DNA of 64,000 nucleotides from Allodiplogaster sudhausi (taxonomy: Eukaryota > Nematoda > Chromadorea > Rhabditida > Diplogasteridae). Position numbers and translations under genes: made by a program. The notes under the pieces were generated by a model. It was not told the DNA's origin, made no database searches, and was given only the letters and a program-made list of their open reading frames with translations. The stretch spans positions 2,123,501 to 2,187,500 of the forward strand of contig CALZFC010000060.1 in assembly GCA_945643635.1 (NCBI GenBank), in the 5' to 3' direction. Positions 47,675-59,667 of this stretch are shown in pieces. Position 1 is the first letter of the stretch. Each line of letters starts with the position of its first letter.

Positions 47675-50600
47675 TTACTCCATGGCCACGTCCTGGACGG
47701 CCAACTTGGTAGCTCCGAGTGAATCCATAACGCGCTCAGCTCGGCCCTCTTAAATATCAAATAGTAAATTGCAAAGATAAATCATTTGAACGTTTTTTGT
47801 CAAACAAGTATTTCGAGTTAGCATAACTATTGTCTATAGTTTACACGAATATTTCGCCCTTTTTTTTACAATTGTAATTTATAACATTAAAACTTGTTTA
47901 ATAGTCGTCCTTACACATCACTTTATTGCATTATGGCTAACAGCGTAGGAAAAGTAAATATTTAATTACTGATTCATAATTTAAAGATAGAATTTATAAT
48001 TAAATTAAATAAGATAAACAAACGCGTCTTCTTCTGCTTCTTCTTTTGCTTCTTCAGTGCCTTCTTGATGGCCGTGTTGTGCATGACATTGCCCTCTCCT
48101 GATGATTAAATGGTAATTATTATACTTTCAACTTTCATCAGATTGCATAAGCACTTGGTTCGATGTTTTCTGTGGATACGCTTCAGCAACAATAAAAAAA
48201 AAGAAGCTAGAAAGCAATCTGACGATAAAAAGTAAAAAAAAACCAAACAACTTGATATCTAGAAAAAAAATTACAATTGTATACGTGACTTTCACCAAAA
48301 ATAAAAGATTAAATAGAAACCGTACCCATTTCAAGCGATTCTGGTAGCAGCATCTTGTTCTGATCACGCGGTCCCTTCTTCTTCTTGTTCACACGACCCG
48401 AGAGAACAACCTAAAACAGATAATATATTTTCAGTTTTAGAAAAAAAACACAAAAATTTAGTTCAAATTTTCTTCATTCTTATTTTACATTTTGCTTAAA
48501 TTAAATGTAAAAAAAACGCAGCAGAAAATTTCGCCGACGAAACTGTTGCGCTGTAGCCTTGTTTTTTTATATATTACAAATCGGGCAAGGAGAATGTATC
48601 ATATAACGACGGCATTATGACAATCAAATATCCATCCTACAGTATGACAGACACACCAGACTTGGCTACAGTACCTTCTTAGTTGTTGCGCTCTCCACTT
48701 CCATGCCCTCCTCGTCGTCTTCATCTCCGCTCTCATCACTATCATTCTCATTCGCCACCTCGACACTCGGATCGTAGAGAACTCCCGTGGCGCGAGTATC
48801 CATTGGCATGTCGGCAAAAGTAATAAATTTTTTTTTTATCAAGTTTCTTTTTTTCCGAGTAAGAGACCAGTGGTTATTCATTTGTTATTTAAAAGAAAAG
48901 TAGTAGGAATGTATATTGTCGACAAGTCTAAAATTTCGCTAAAAGTAGAGATATATAAAGAGCGTCTACAGTATACATTTATATAAACCAGGAAAGCCGG
49001 GAATATATCTTAATTAACTATCGTCAAGAAGAAAGCCGTGCACTGCTAACCCAGCACGATCGCATTCTGCAGCTCATCCAGTGCGTCCAGGTCGAACTCC
49101 TTGCTGAACTGCTGCAGCACCACAGCGTTCAGCTTCTCCTCTCCTCCGTCTCCCGCTCCCTCCGCCTTCTCTTCAGGTGGCACTGTGTAGTACCTGTAAG
49201 AGGGAGAAGAAATAAATGTTTTTATTTTACATAAATAAAAAAAAAACAATGCATTAAAATACATTTGTGTCCTACATAGTAAATAAGGTCAAACTGAAGC
49301 AATGAAACTATAGGCGCGTTAAAATTCGCAAGTGAACCAGCTTGGAAAAGTTAGTAGTTTCTTCGATTTACACATACCACAGTATTATGTGTGAATAGAG
49401 TAATTAACAAGTAAAGAAATTACTTAGTAGTCTATACTCTTCAGTTGACTAAGCCTAACCTAAGTTTGCCAGAATTCCATTCGTTCAGAACGTGCTTAGC
49501 TGCCGCTGCCGTGTCGGGGCGGGCTCCCTGATTAGATATCAAAATTTTCATTATTCATTTTACTATTCTTAATTTCTCTCAATCCTAGCCATCTACAAGG
49601 TATTGTGAAAATTTCACAGGAAAAAAAATGGAATCAGGATATTTTACAAATTAATATTTCAATAATCAATCAAGAAAACACAAAAATGGACTACCTTCCT
49701 CAGTCTTCCGAGTCGCTTGGCAACGAGAGATAAAAAGTGTTCCACGGACTGGAACTCTTCAATTGTGTAGTGCATCATCAACTGAAAAGGATAAAAATTT
49801 TAATGCAAAAAAAAATTAAAATTACTTACAAAAACCTTATACATATATAGATATATTTAATGCAAAACTACAAACAAAAACCATTTTTCAACTCAAAAGC
49901 CTTTTATCCATCCTTTATACTTTTTATACATTTTTCAATTTTCTCACAGAAAGATTTTTTGCTCCTCTCGCTCTATTTTTCTCTCTCTTTCTCTTTCTCC
50001 TCTCTCTCTCTCGCTCACTCTCCCTCTTTCTCGCTCTCTCTCTCTCTCTCTCTCTCTGCTCACCATTTCCTTGGAGCAACGTCGGAGAATGGCGAGGACT
50101 GGAGCTTCCGGATTCTTCAGGCTATCAACGCGAATTGCATTCTTGAGGGCGACCTGGAAAACTTTTTTTTTGTTTAAACATAATTTTGTTTTTAAAACAA
50201 AATAAAACGCTTGTTTTTTTAAGCCGAATAAAAAATTAAATAAATTAAAAATATTAAAAAAAACCACCTCGACAGGATCCAGTTGCTTGCTCGATGCCAG
50301 GATAACTCCGGGCGAGTCAATCAGACGGATGTGCTTATCAAGTTCGACCTCTTGCATTTGCCTGCAATTTTTCCTTATCTGAAGACTTTTACAAGGAGAT
50401 GTAGAAGCGCTACTTGTAAAATCTCTTATCGCTATCTTCCATAACCCTCTCAACATCTCTTTCTCTAAGACTAAGACACGCCATGGAAGCGCTCCTGTCC
50501 AAGTTCCCCCCTCATGGCTTAAGTCAGTGTTCCCTTGCTATATTGCGGGAGCCCACTTCACAACCTCCCACTGGACACTCGCACTGAATCTTCAAATCAA

Positions 50601-51574
50601 TCATCCTAATCCCCTTTTCTCTCTCTCTCTCTCTCCTCTCTTTCCTCTGTGGGCAGAAGTGATGCTCGGGATAACTAACATTAATATACTGTAAGAGTAT
50701 ACGGTAAGAATCTCCCTAACAAATCAATAACCGAACTTTGTGATTCCTGGCATTGCGCCAACGTTGCAGGCTCGCTTGCGCTTCAGCGAATTGATCACGC
50801 TGCTCTTGCCGACGTTTGGGAATCCTAAAGATACAAATAATTTTAGTGTGTTTCTTCCTTTTCAAATATACCGTAACCGAGAGACGCACCAATAATGCCG
50901 ACCCGAACACTCGTCTTGATGTCCTTGTTGCGGCAGTAGTTGGCGAGCAACTTCATCACGAGGTCAGCACCGATGCACTTTGCAGAGGAAGACGAATGAA
51001 GATTGGAGCCCGTGAAGCGACCCTGACAATGCGAATCGAGACTATTGACTAGGTCAATATGGAGAATTGGTCAGGGGGTCATAATTATCTTTAGGGAAAT
51101 ATTCTAACAAAAAGATTAAAAGGCTTGCTAAAGGCTTCGCATCCCCTCAAAGGAAGAGATCTGTCATATTTGCGGGCTTTCTTTAAAATAAAAATTGTTA
51201 AAAAATCTTTTTTTTTATATTTCACTTTACTAAATAAACAATGCCTCCATGTATTCCCACGCGGACTGACCAGCTTGTTGTTCTGCTCCTGAGTGCTGGC
51301 CTTGAATGCAATGGTCGGCAGCTCCTTTCTCAGGTACGCCAGCCAGGCCTGGCAAGTTATTTGTTCACTTTTTTTAAAAATCATACACAACAAAATACAC
51401 CAGAGTTTACATGGTATCGAATGCTACCCTAATTATTCTCATCTCGCCCTCTCTCCACCCTCCTTCTCAACCCTCCACTCTCTCAATCTCTCTCCCCTAT
51501 CACTATTCTGTCACATCTCCCTCTTCCCTCCCCTTCTCCCCTCTTCTTAAATCTCTATCTCTATTCCCTTCCTC

Positions 51575-51612
<38 letters not shown>

Positions 51613-53770
51613 TCCCTCTCTCCTCCCTTCCAACCTGTGTGTTCTCCTTCGGCACCAGATCGATCTTGTTGAGCAACAGCACGAGTCTCTTCCCTCCCTC
51701 AACGATGCTCTTCTCCACTGCGCGATCGCGTGAGCCGAGTGGATCACGCGCGTCTAGCACCTGAAGGAATTCTTTTATTACTTTCATTAAAAAAACATTT
51801 CTTTCTCTGGCCTTCTATTAATATTAAATCAGTTAATAAAATAGCCCAAAAGCAACTGCATGGACACTCTTAAACTAATCATAAAATGTACCATGATAAG
51901 GTCTATGATACCGTAAACTGATTTCTTCTTATCTGTTGGAAAGGTTACTGTAAGCTGACCAGATAAAATGCCCGGTTGATTCAATCCGATCTTTCTATAT
52001 CTTATCTATCTCGGCCAATCTTTTTTTCGATTTACATAATTATATATGCATAAAGTGTGTTCCGAGTGTCACCGTCAGGGGAAAAAAGATCATGGTACCA
52101 ATCAAAAACAGGGCAAGGTAAGACATTTTTTTTCCGTTGAAGAACAGGGATGGGTAGGGAGTTTTCGGGGTCCACAAAAAAAGGATGTGGTAGGGTCTTT
52201 GGGTTGAAAAAGGGGTTGGGTGGTGACATTTGGGGTTGGAAAAACCCGGGTTGGGGTTGTGAGCTCTCTCGTCAAAAACCTCGATGATGATGTCGGCGTT
52301 CTCGATCGTCTTGCGCACTTCGCCTGCGAATGCCTTGACCGTCTTGTCGTCGAGGCCATCGCCAGCTTCCGCCAGCGGGGCGCGCATGTCAAAGGTTTCC
52401 GCCTCAAATAGGAAGATTATTATTATTCAATTAAATTTTTTTCAACCATTTAACGTATAGTTTAGCATTTTAAAAACACTCTAGGTTTTCTATATTTAAA
52501 AAAAACTGTTTTTTTTAATGAAATGATATCATTACATGAGTTACAAAGATGAGCAAAAGTCGTTTGCATTCTAAATGTGTCTTCATATTGCTGACGCAAA
52601 TAACCACTGACATGACATTTTTTTTTCTGAGGTGAGAGCTTTTTGCTTTAAAAAAACAGCAATATAGTTATATTAAGATTATATTTTTTGGTAATAATTG
52701 TTACATTATTATTATTATTATTATCAAACCTTCTTGGATGCGGCGAAAGCGAGTTGCTCGAGTGTCTTGGCGACAACGTCGGGCGCCTTCTTCTTGTCCA
52801 CCTTACGCAGCTTAGCAGCTGCCTTCGCTGCGTCCTTCTGAGCAACCATTTGTTCGCTGGAAATTAATATAATTAGGAGCTAATAATTAATCGAATCGCA
52901 CCTTATTAATCCTTATTATTGTTATTATTATTATTATTACTTTCGCCTAGTCTAATTATTAACACTTGGAATTCAGCTAGAAATTGGAGTTTTAAAATGC
53001 TTTCAGGATCTTTTATGGACTTCATCCAATACAATCAAGAAAGCTCGCTGTTGCGCTGAACATGTTGAGCTACGATTAAAGGAAAACAAATCAATTTGTT
53101 CCTTGGCACCTTCTCCCTTTCAAACGCCTTCACAAGCAGTTCAAGAAGTTAAGGAACAGCACAGTGTTAAACTGGATCTAAACAATACCGCTGCTTCTCG
53201 GCCTCGTTGAGGATCTCCTCCTTGAAGGGGCACGAATTGGGCACGGAGATGGGCTTGACCGCGGAGCGTCTAGCACCTTAAATCAAAATGTTTCTTTTTT
53301 TTTTTACAATTTAACAACTTGTTTACTTCCTGCTTCCTCTCATCTTTCAGTTTCATTCACAACATTGCATCACTCCAGAATTAACTTTTTTTTTCTTTTA
53401 CACATCTGCACAAATATAATATGTTAAGACTCTTTTACAGAAGAAACTTATACCAAATTATGAAAACAAGAATAAATGTAATAATAAAGCAAGCTCCTCT
53501 AACCCGTCTTCTTGGCCTCCTTCTTGATCTTCTTATTATGCTCGCGGACCTTCTTCTCAATCTTGTAGCGCTTGCCGCATGCAACGCGTTTACTTGCTTT
53601 CTCTTAAAAAAAGATTCATTGAGCGGATCGGAGCGGGATGGGACATTCAGAATCAGAAGATTCATTGGGCGGGATCGGAGCAGAATTGGACATTCAGAAG
53701 CAGGTAAGTCAATAATGCTAATAATATCAATAATAGTTATATAAAGCTTACTCAGACACAACTTCGCCAT
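47675..53770 (-). CDS. nst-1: Nucleostemin / GNL3 family nucleolar GTPase
   Basis: Eighteen minus-strand exons: 53770-53752, 53602-53504, 53276-53189, 52856-52730, 52402-52280, 51760-51635, 51348-51271, 51022-50890, 50824-50737, 50361-50268, 50153-50064, 49781-49695, 49527-49460, 49193-49051, 48781-48675, 48410-48326, 48098-48024 and 47748-47675; 567 residues. The N-terminus is the basic nucleolar domain ([19 protein letters not shown]; human KKASKRMTCHKRYKIQKKV) plus a Lys-rich coiled segment. The circularly permuted GTPase core has motifs in the order DARDP (about residue 155), NKID (G4, about 183), GFPNVGKSS (G1, about 265) and DSPG (G3, about 310), diagnostic of the YlqF/Nog2/nucleostemin class. 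The C-terminus is acidic then Lys-rich. The role is pre-rRNA processing and 60S assembly, and control of growth. A TTTCAG acceptor lies 27 bases before the start. The exon at 48781 has a weak acceptor. Confidence 0.92.
51438..51615 (-). repeat. GA tract (minus strand) after an nst-1 donor
   Basis: CT repeat on the plus strand, so GA on the coding strand, lying directly downstream of the donor of the exon ending at 51635. Confidence 0.65.
52090..52262. repeat. G-rich degenerate tandem repeat in an nst-1 intron
   Basis: Six or so diverged units, each with GGGNTGGGTAGGG-like text (for example GGGATGGGTAGGGAG, GGATGTGGTAGGGTC and GGGGTTGGGTGGTG), 24-33 bp apart on the plus strand. The G-strand is the non-coding strand of nst-1, so the intron RNA is C-rich. 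Confidence 0.6.
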
Positions 53771-54645
53771 CTTGCAGTCGGCGATATACCCGAGCGCTGA
53801 AATAGCATTTCATTTCATGTTATTTGAAAAGGGAGCAACCATTAATCTCTCGACAACACAAGAACAAGAAAAAAGACGCAAAGGATGCGGTACTCAATAC
53901 AACGTACATTTGCAAATATAGAGAATCCATGGCAAAATCTGAGCAAAACTACGCGAGTCCAAGAGCTTGGAGAGAGAAATGTAGCCAAAAGTTTGGGAAA
54001 AGACGATTGCATTTCGCAGAAGAAATTCGTAAAAAAAACACAGACTAGTGTTATTATATAGCACGATACGAGAAAACATTCTAGAAGCAGTCATAAGACA
54101 AAGAAATCGGGAGGTTCCAATTGATTGTAAATATATTATTTTCAAGTATTATTCATTTAAAAATGTATAAAGGAGTATTCAAGACGAAATTTCAAAATTT
54201 CGTGCACGAAAGTGACTGAAAATCTGATTGGTGAAGTTCTAGAATAAATTTTCGTTCAAACAGTCAGATCTTGTGTCAAACATATGCTTCATATTGCTGT
54301 TGTTTTGTCCCGAGGCCCAACAGGCCACTCGTGGTCTTTTCACCTTTCTTTATGCTTTTTTTTAACAACGTTGTTTTGCTTCTTTTGTTCACCCTGTCAA
54401 GCTGAGTCATGGTTAATGTTCCACTAGCGGACTGGTATTCATGCTCTTTTTTCAAAGACATACAGCCTCCAGATGCTGATGGGCCAACAAGGAGCAAAAC
54501 AGTGTGTATTCTCCCCTTTCTGTAACTATGCGTCTAGTATTATTATTGCTTTGCGTTCTTTGTTTCTATCTGATCGTTCCAGTTTCTATTTGCATCTGTC
54601 TCCCTGTTACAATCTTTCACTCTCTCTTCCTCTCGCTTCCTATTC

Positions 54646-54677
<32 letters not shown>

Positions 54678-54699
54678 TCTCCCTCTCTCTCTCTCACTC

Positions 54700-54736
<37 letters not shown>

Positions 54737-55252
54737 AACTTATCAGAGCATGGGCGTCACCCTCCTTCCCCTCCCTCCCCTCTTCTATCTTTACGTTCCA
54801 AACTTCGCCACGTCCTCGCCCCATTCCATAACGATCCGAGAATGCGACAGAAACCGTCTCCCCCCTCCCACGTTGCATTGATCCTCAGCTTTACTTCGAC
54901 TTGGCGATAAAGCTAGAAAAATCCTTGAAATTGGGTTTACGAGCACAGTTTATTGATAGACTTAACACTCGCATAGACTTGGACCCGTGCCAATTCCGCT
55001 GGATACTTTAAACTTCCAACCTGCAGGTTGTTAATGGACAAGGACAGAGCGCCTCTTCTGCCAACGACCAGCTCGCAAGCAAGAGTTTGTATTTATTACT
55101 TACTATTTCTAACTTACAATTAGAGATTTAGTTGTAATCCTTCGATTTCTTCTTTCGGTGATATGGAAATTCTGGAGCTTTGCTATATAGCCCTAGTTCA
55201 ATGGAAGTAGACTGTGTTTTTCCTTTTAAGGAAATGATGATTCTTTAAGGAC
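53771..55252. promoter_or_regulatory. Divergent 5' region between nst-1 and the first SRF-3-like gene
   Basis: Contains the nst-1 leader acceptor (TTTCAG, minus strand, near 53798), a CT tract at about 54645-54733, and AT-rich sequence. Open frames at 53824-54048 (plus) and 54276-54497 (minus) are Lys-rich with no recognised homology. No TATA box was seen near either start codon. Confidence 0.4.
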
Positions 55253-58200
55253 ATGAGTAGCGGGACTGCCGCTACGCCCGTCCATGCGAGCCTCAAGACC
55301 CTCTCTCTTGTTGTTCTTATCGGGCAGACCACCGCCCTCGTGCTCTTTTTGCGATACTCACGCACACAGGTCTTTCTTTCGCTTGTCTTTCTAGCTCCTA
55401 ACTTTTCTCTCCCTCTTGTTCTTATTTTATAAGGTTCTTTTCTTTATCCCTCCTCAACTTAACGTAAGTTAAGCTGAGGAGGGATAAAGAAAAGAACCTT
55501 ATAAAATAGGATCAAAAAAGAAGGGTACTTAAAGTAACCTGAGGTGATTCGACATATCTAACCTCAGGTGACCGAAGGACCCCGCTACGTCTCCTCCACG
55601 GCCGTCCTCGTCGCCGAGATTGTCAAGGTCTTCGTATGCTTCGGCGTACTCATCCATCAATGCCGTTAGTTTGCGATGAAGTCTGATTATTGACTAGACG
55701 GAATCAGAATTATCATTTCCCATTGAAATTAGAAGGGATGTGGACAGTTCCAAATAACCTGTTATGCACAGAAAATATAAATGCGTCTTTAAAACTGTTC
55801 TGATGCAGTTGTTTCATTGGGAGATTTTTTTTTTCATAAACGTACAGCGCCATTTTTTCAACCAAGCAAACAATGAATTATGTTTTATAAATGCGCAAAA
55901 AAAAATCGCCATTTAATAAAAATTATCTTTTATTGAATAAAAATTGTCCAATTAAAAATAAATAAATAAAATATTTTATTAGAACTACCGTATTTCAGGC
56001 TGGAATTGGCGGCAGTTTCAAGTCGAACTGAACAGGGATGTCTTCGCGAGACCCTACGACACGCTTAAGGTTTACTCATTGGCATTTTATTACTGTCCAC
56101 TTTATTACTTCCCGATAAAAGGACTTGAAATCTTAAAATCTTCGATAAGTTGTTGGAAATCAAGTTCAATATACTGTAGCCAATAACATGTACTGTAGAT
56201 GAGCATTCCGGCTGTCCTCTACGTGATCCAGAACAATCTTCTCTTCCTCGCGCTCTCCAAACTGGACGCAGCAACCTACCAGGTTACAATAAGTGTCCAT
56301 TCATATAATATAAATATATAAAAAAAAATCTAAGAAGAATAATTGTCCAAATTTGACTTACTAAAATGCTATCTACTTTCATGTCTTTGTCACAGTAATC
56401 CAGCTGTAAAAAAATCATACAGTATCCCATCCCCTCCACCGTAACCCTCCTTTCAGGTGACGTACCAGCTAAAGATCCTGACGACTGCCTTCTTCACTGT
56501 CGTGATGCTGAAGCGCGAGCTGAACACCTTCAAGTGGATCGCGCTCATTCTCCTCACCGTCGGCGTTGCGCTCGTGCAGGTGAACGAGTTGCCTTTTTAA
56601 AGAGGAAACTTTAAATCTACCGTACTTTACTGTCTGCGTCTCTCCTTGCATACTCTTTTCTAGAGGATTACGGTAGTTTTTAAAATCCCTGGACAGAGCC
56701 GCCACTTTAATAGCCACAACGAAACAGTAATTATGTACTTATACATGTACATATAAAAAAACAACGAGTACAATTCCAACTTTCCTGTGTTAGAACAATG
56801 TTGTAGCCACTTTTGGAATAAAGGAGCTTGGGATAGTTTTCAGTTAGTTTTAAAGGTTATGTTTAAAAACTAAGTTTAAAAAGTTTAAATTAATAAAAAT
56901 AAATTTAAGCTACCATCCGGCGACTCGTCCAAAGCAGCAGCCGAAGAGCACGGCGCGAGCGACCGCCTTATGGGACTGGCTGCAGTGGTGGCGGCGTGCC
57001 TGACGAGCGGATACGCTGGAGTCTACCTCGAGAACATCCTCAAGCACGGCGCCATCGGACTGTGGATGAGGAATCTCCAGCTTGGTACGGTATAGCACAC
57101 ACTATAAATACGTCTCTGTTGGGAAAACAGGGATGTGAAGTCTCCAACAAGGGCACAAGATCCCACCACACTAAATGGCTCTCTTTGAAGAATAGGGATG
57201 AGGAATCCCCAGCTGGGTACGATAGCACACTATAAATTTGTTTCTAAGAAGAAGAAAAAAACAGAGTAGGGCTTGGAGCCCTCAAAACCTTGGGGGATTT
57301 TTACTCCCGGAAGGCCATTAATCAGCATGCAGGGTACATACACATGGATTAGAGGGTACTTTTGTAACCCTAGTAGGAACTGTTCCATGCCAAGTAGAAG
57401 GGAAGTTGAGTTCCTTCGCATAAAGTTGTGGTGGCTAGATTAAGATTGGACATGATGTCACTTTGAGATTCCAGGTATTTCAGCTGAAGGAAAAGCAAAA
57501 GCTCACTATTTTTTCGCTTGAAAAATCATTTAGGATTTTTAAAGTAATTTAAATAACGATTGTTTTAGCGTTCTTCTCTATCTTTGGCGGCTTCTTCATG
57601 TGCTACGTGTACGACTATGAAGCGATCTCTAAACATGGCTTCCTCGCCGGCTACAACAATGTCATCTGGACTGTCGTCATGCTTCAGGTATACTGTAGTT
57701 GACGAGTACTCTACTTCAGGGTATACTGTACTTGACGAGTACTGTAGATGCTCTTATAAAGTATTAGGGACTGGTGCAATAGTATACTTTTGTAATATTT
57801 ATATTTACAATCTTTTTAGTTTTGATATGAAGAGTATAGGCGACTTTACGATTGAAAGAACGAACTTTTTTGAGCAAGTTTCCAAAAATAAAATAGAAAT
57901 AAAAGGAGATATTCTTCAGGCGTTTGGTGGACTCGTCATTGCTCTCGTGGTCAAGTTTGCTGATAACATTCTTAAGGTAAGCTTTTTTTTCTTCTTCTCT
58001 CGCTCGATCTTCTAACCTTTTCTGTTTGGCTAATAATTGTTGGTGAAAGTTTTTTGAGTGGTACTTTGGTACTTTATCTCTATTTTACTTTGAAAGTTAT
58101 TTGGAAGAGAAAAAGAACTAACGGGGGGAAAATAACTACTTTCCCTGTTCTAAACAATGTGTACGTGCAGGGCTTCGCCGTGTCGCTCTCCATCATCCTC

Positions 58201-58522
58201 TCCTCATTCGTCTCCTGGTTCTTCCTCGACGACTTCACGCCATCTCTGTCCGCTCCATTTCTGCACTTTCTCTTCTCTCCTGTCTCTCTTTTTTTTTCGC
58301 TCTCTCTCCTATCTCTTCTCTCTCCTCTCTCTCTCCCTTCTCTCTCTCTCTCCTTTCTCTCTCTCTCCTCTCTTATAACTCATCACGTTTCCCCAACTCT
58401 CAAATAGTTGACATATTCATGAGACCTCTCTTATTTCTAGGACATTTGCCGTCGGCGCTGCCGTTGTGATCGCCTCGACATTCCTGTACGGAATGGAACA
58501 GAAGCCGAGCCGCAAGTCGTAA
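55253..58522 (+). CDS. srf-3: SRF-3/SLC35A-type nucleotide-sugar transporter, copy A
   Basis: Ten exons: 55253-55369, 55568-55664, 55999-56069, 56199-56282, 56457-56579, 56910-57084, 57569-57687, 57920-57976, 58171-58247 and 58441-58522; 333 residues. It matches the SLC35A2/A3 family: [90 protein letters not shown] and [19 protein letters not shown]. Ten membrane helices are expected. It sits in the Golgi and imports UDP-galactose and/or UDP-GlcNAc. C. elegans SRF-3, a member of this family, controls surface glycosylation, but orthology to SRF-3 rather than another paralogue is inferred. The C-terminus (EQKPSRKS) is Lys/Arg-rich. It is arranged tail to tail with a second copy. Confidence 0.88.
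55424..55507. repeat. Near-perfect hairpin in intron 1 of SRF-3-like copy A
   Basis: An 84-bp palindrome: 33 bp read ATTTTATAAGGTTCTTTTCT and on through CCCTCCTCA, and the exact complement follows. A further inner CTTAAC/GTTAAG stem after one mismatch closes over a 4-base GTAA loop. Total stem about 40 bp. Confidence 0.9.
56413..56595 (+). repeat. Segment nearly identical to copy B (61397-61579, inverted)
   Basis: The end of the preceding intron, the whole exon 56457-56579 and the first bases of the next intron match the reverse complement of 61397-61579. I counted only two substitutions in the exon (both synonymous) and none in the aligned 43-bp end of the intron. Neighbouring exons of the two genes differ clearly. 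Confidence 0.85.
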
Positions 58523-59667
58523 GGGTGTGCTGCTAGCTTAGTGCTAACGTTTTATCCCTACAACGCATACATCCCAAGTTAGAATCCACTTGTCGGAAAC
58601 CTTGTCTCTTCATCAATCCAAAGATGTGAACAACCTCAACACTTTCTTTTTTGTTGCCATTGTGTAATAATTTTCTTGTGCAATTCAATATGTTGGTAGG
58701 CGAAAAGATTTTATTGATATTTATCAGAGGAAAATATTTGCCGATTATTTATTTAATAGGTTGAAAGGGTTTCGCCTTTATTTCTGTGTGATAGGTCACA
58801 AGCTCAGCCTTTCCAAACTTTTTTTCTTTTCTCGGGTTTCATCTCTAATTTTGGAATACATTTATTTGGAAACCGGCTTCAAAGAAAACAGCGTAAAGGT
58901 AAGCGAAACCAGTAAAACTTTTATTTAGTAAATCCAGACAAAAATATATCCTTGTATTTCTTGTATAGCCTATGTAGCTCTACCAAATTGTTCCTTCAGA
59001 ACACTCGCTTTGTTATACTGCCGCCCTCATGCGATTGTGATATAATACATGCATAATTAGACGATAAATTTTATTTACCTGTATGATTTTACGGTACTTC
59101 TAATAGATTCTTATAATAGATGGCTATAGCATGTAGCAAACATCCTATTAATTTATATAATTTCTATACTTCCTAGCACTGGTTTACCTGATAAATTCTG
59201 CCCCGCTGTGAAGGTAATCCAAGGCAGCTAGTAAACAAAGAAAAAACGGGGAGAGATTCGGGAAAGAACGAAATGCCGATAAATTGCACAACGATAGGTA
59301 AAAGAGAAGAGAGAGAGAAAGGGGTTGGGAAGAGAGAGGGTGTTAGAGGGAGAGAGAGAGAGAGGGTGCTAGAGGGAGAGAGAGAGAGGGTGTTAGAGGG
59401 AGAGAGAGAGAGGGTGTTAGAGGGAGAGAGAGAGAGAGGGTGTTAGAGGGAGAGAGAGAGAGGGTGTTAGAGGGAGAGAGAGAGAGGGTGTTAGAGGGAG
59501 AGAGAGAGAGGGTGTTAGAGGGAGAGAGAGAGAGGGTGTTAGAGGGAGAGAGAGAGGGTGTTAGAGGGAGAGAGAGGGTGTTAGAGGGAGAGAGAGAGAG
59601 AGAGACGCCTAGCATTCCATTTGAGCATCCTAAGGAAGGGCAGTTTGAGAGAGAAAAGAAGAAATAC
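58523..59667. other. Convergent spacer between the two SRF-3-like genes
   Basis: AT-rich 3' regions of both genes followed by a minisatellite near copy B. No gene was recognised. Confidence 0.45.
59330..59605. repeat. Minisatellite, unit about 24 bp
   Basis: About eleven head-to-tail units of GGTGTTAGAGGG followed by 10-18 bases of GA repeat, so the unit length varies in 2-bp steps. Confidence 0.85.

Noticed and set aside
53824..54048. Lys-rich 74-codon frame upstream of nst-1
   Set aside because: No homology, no splice context, and composition like surrounding AT-rich DNA.
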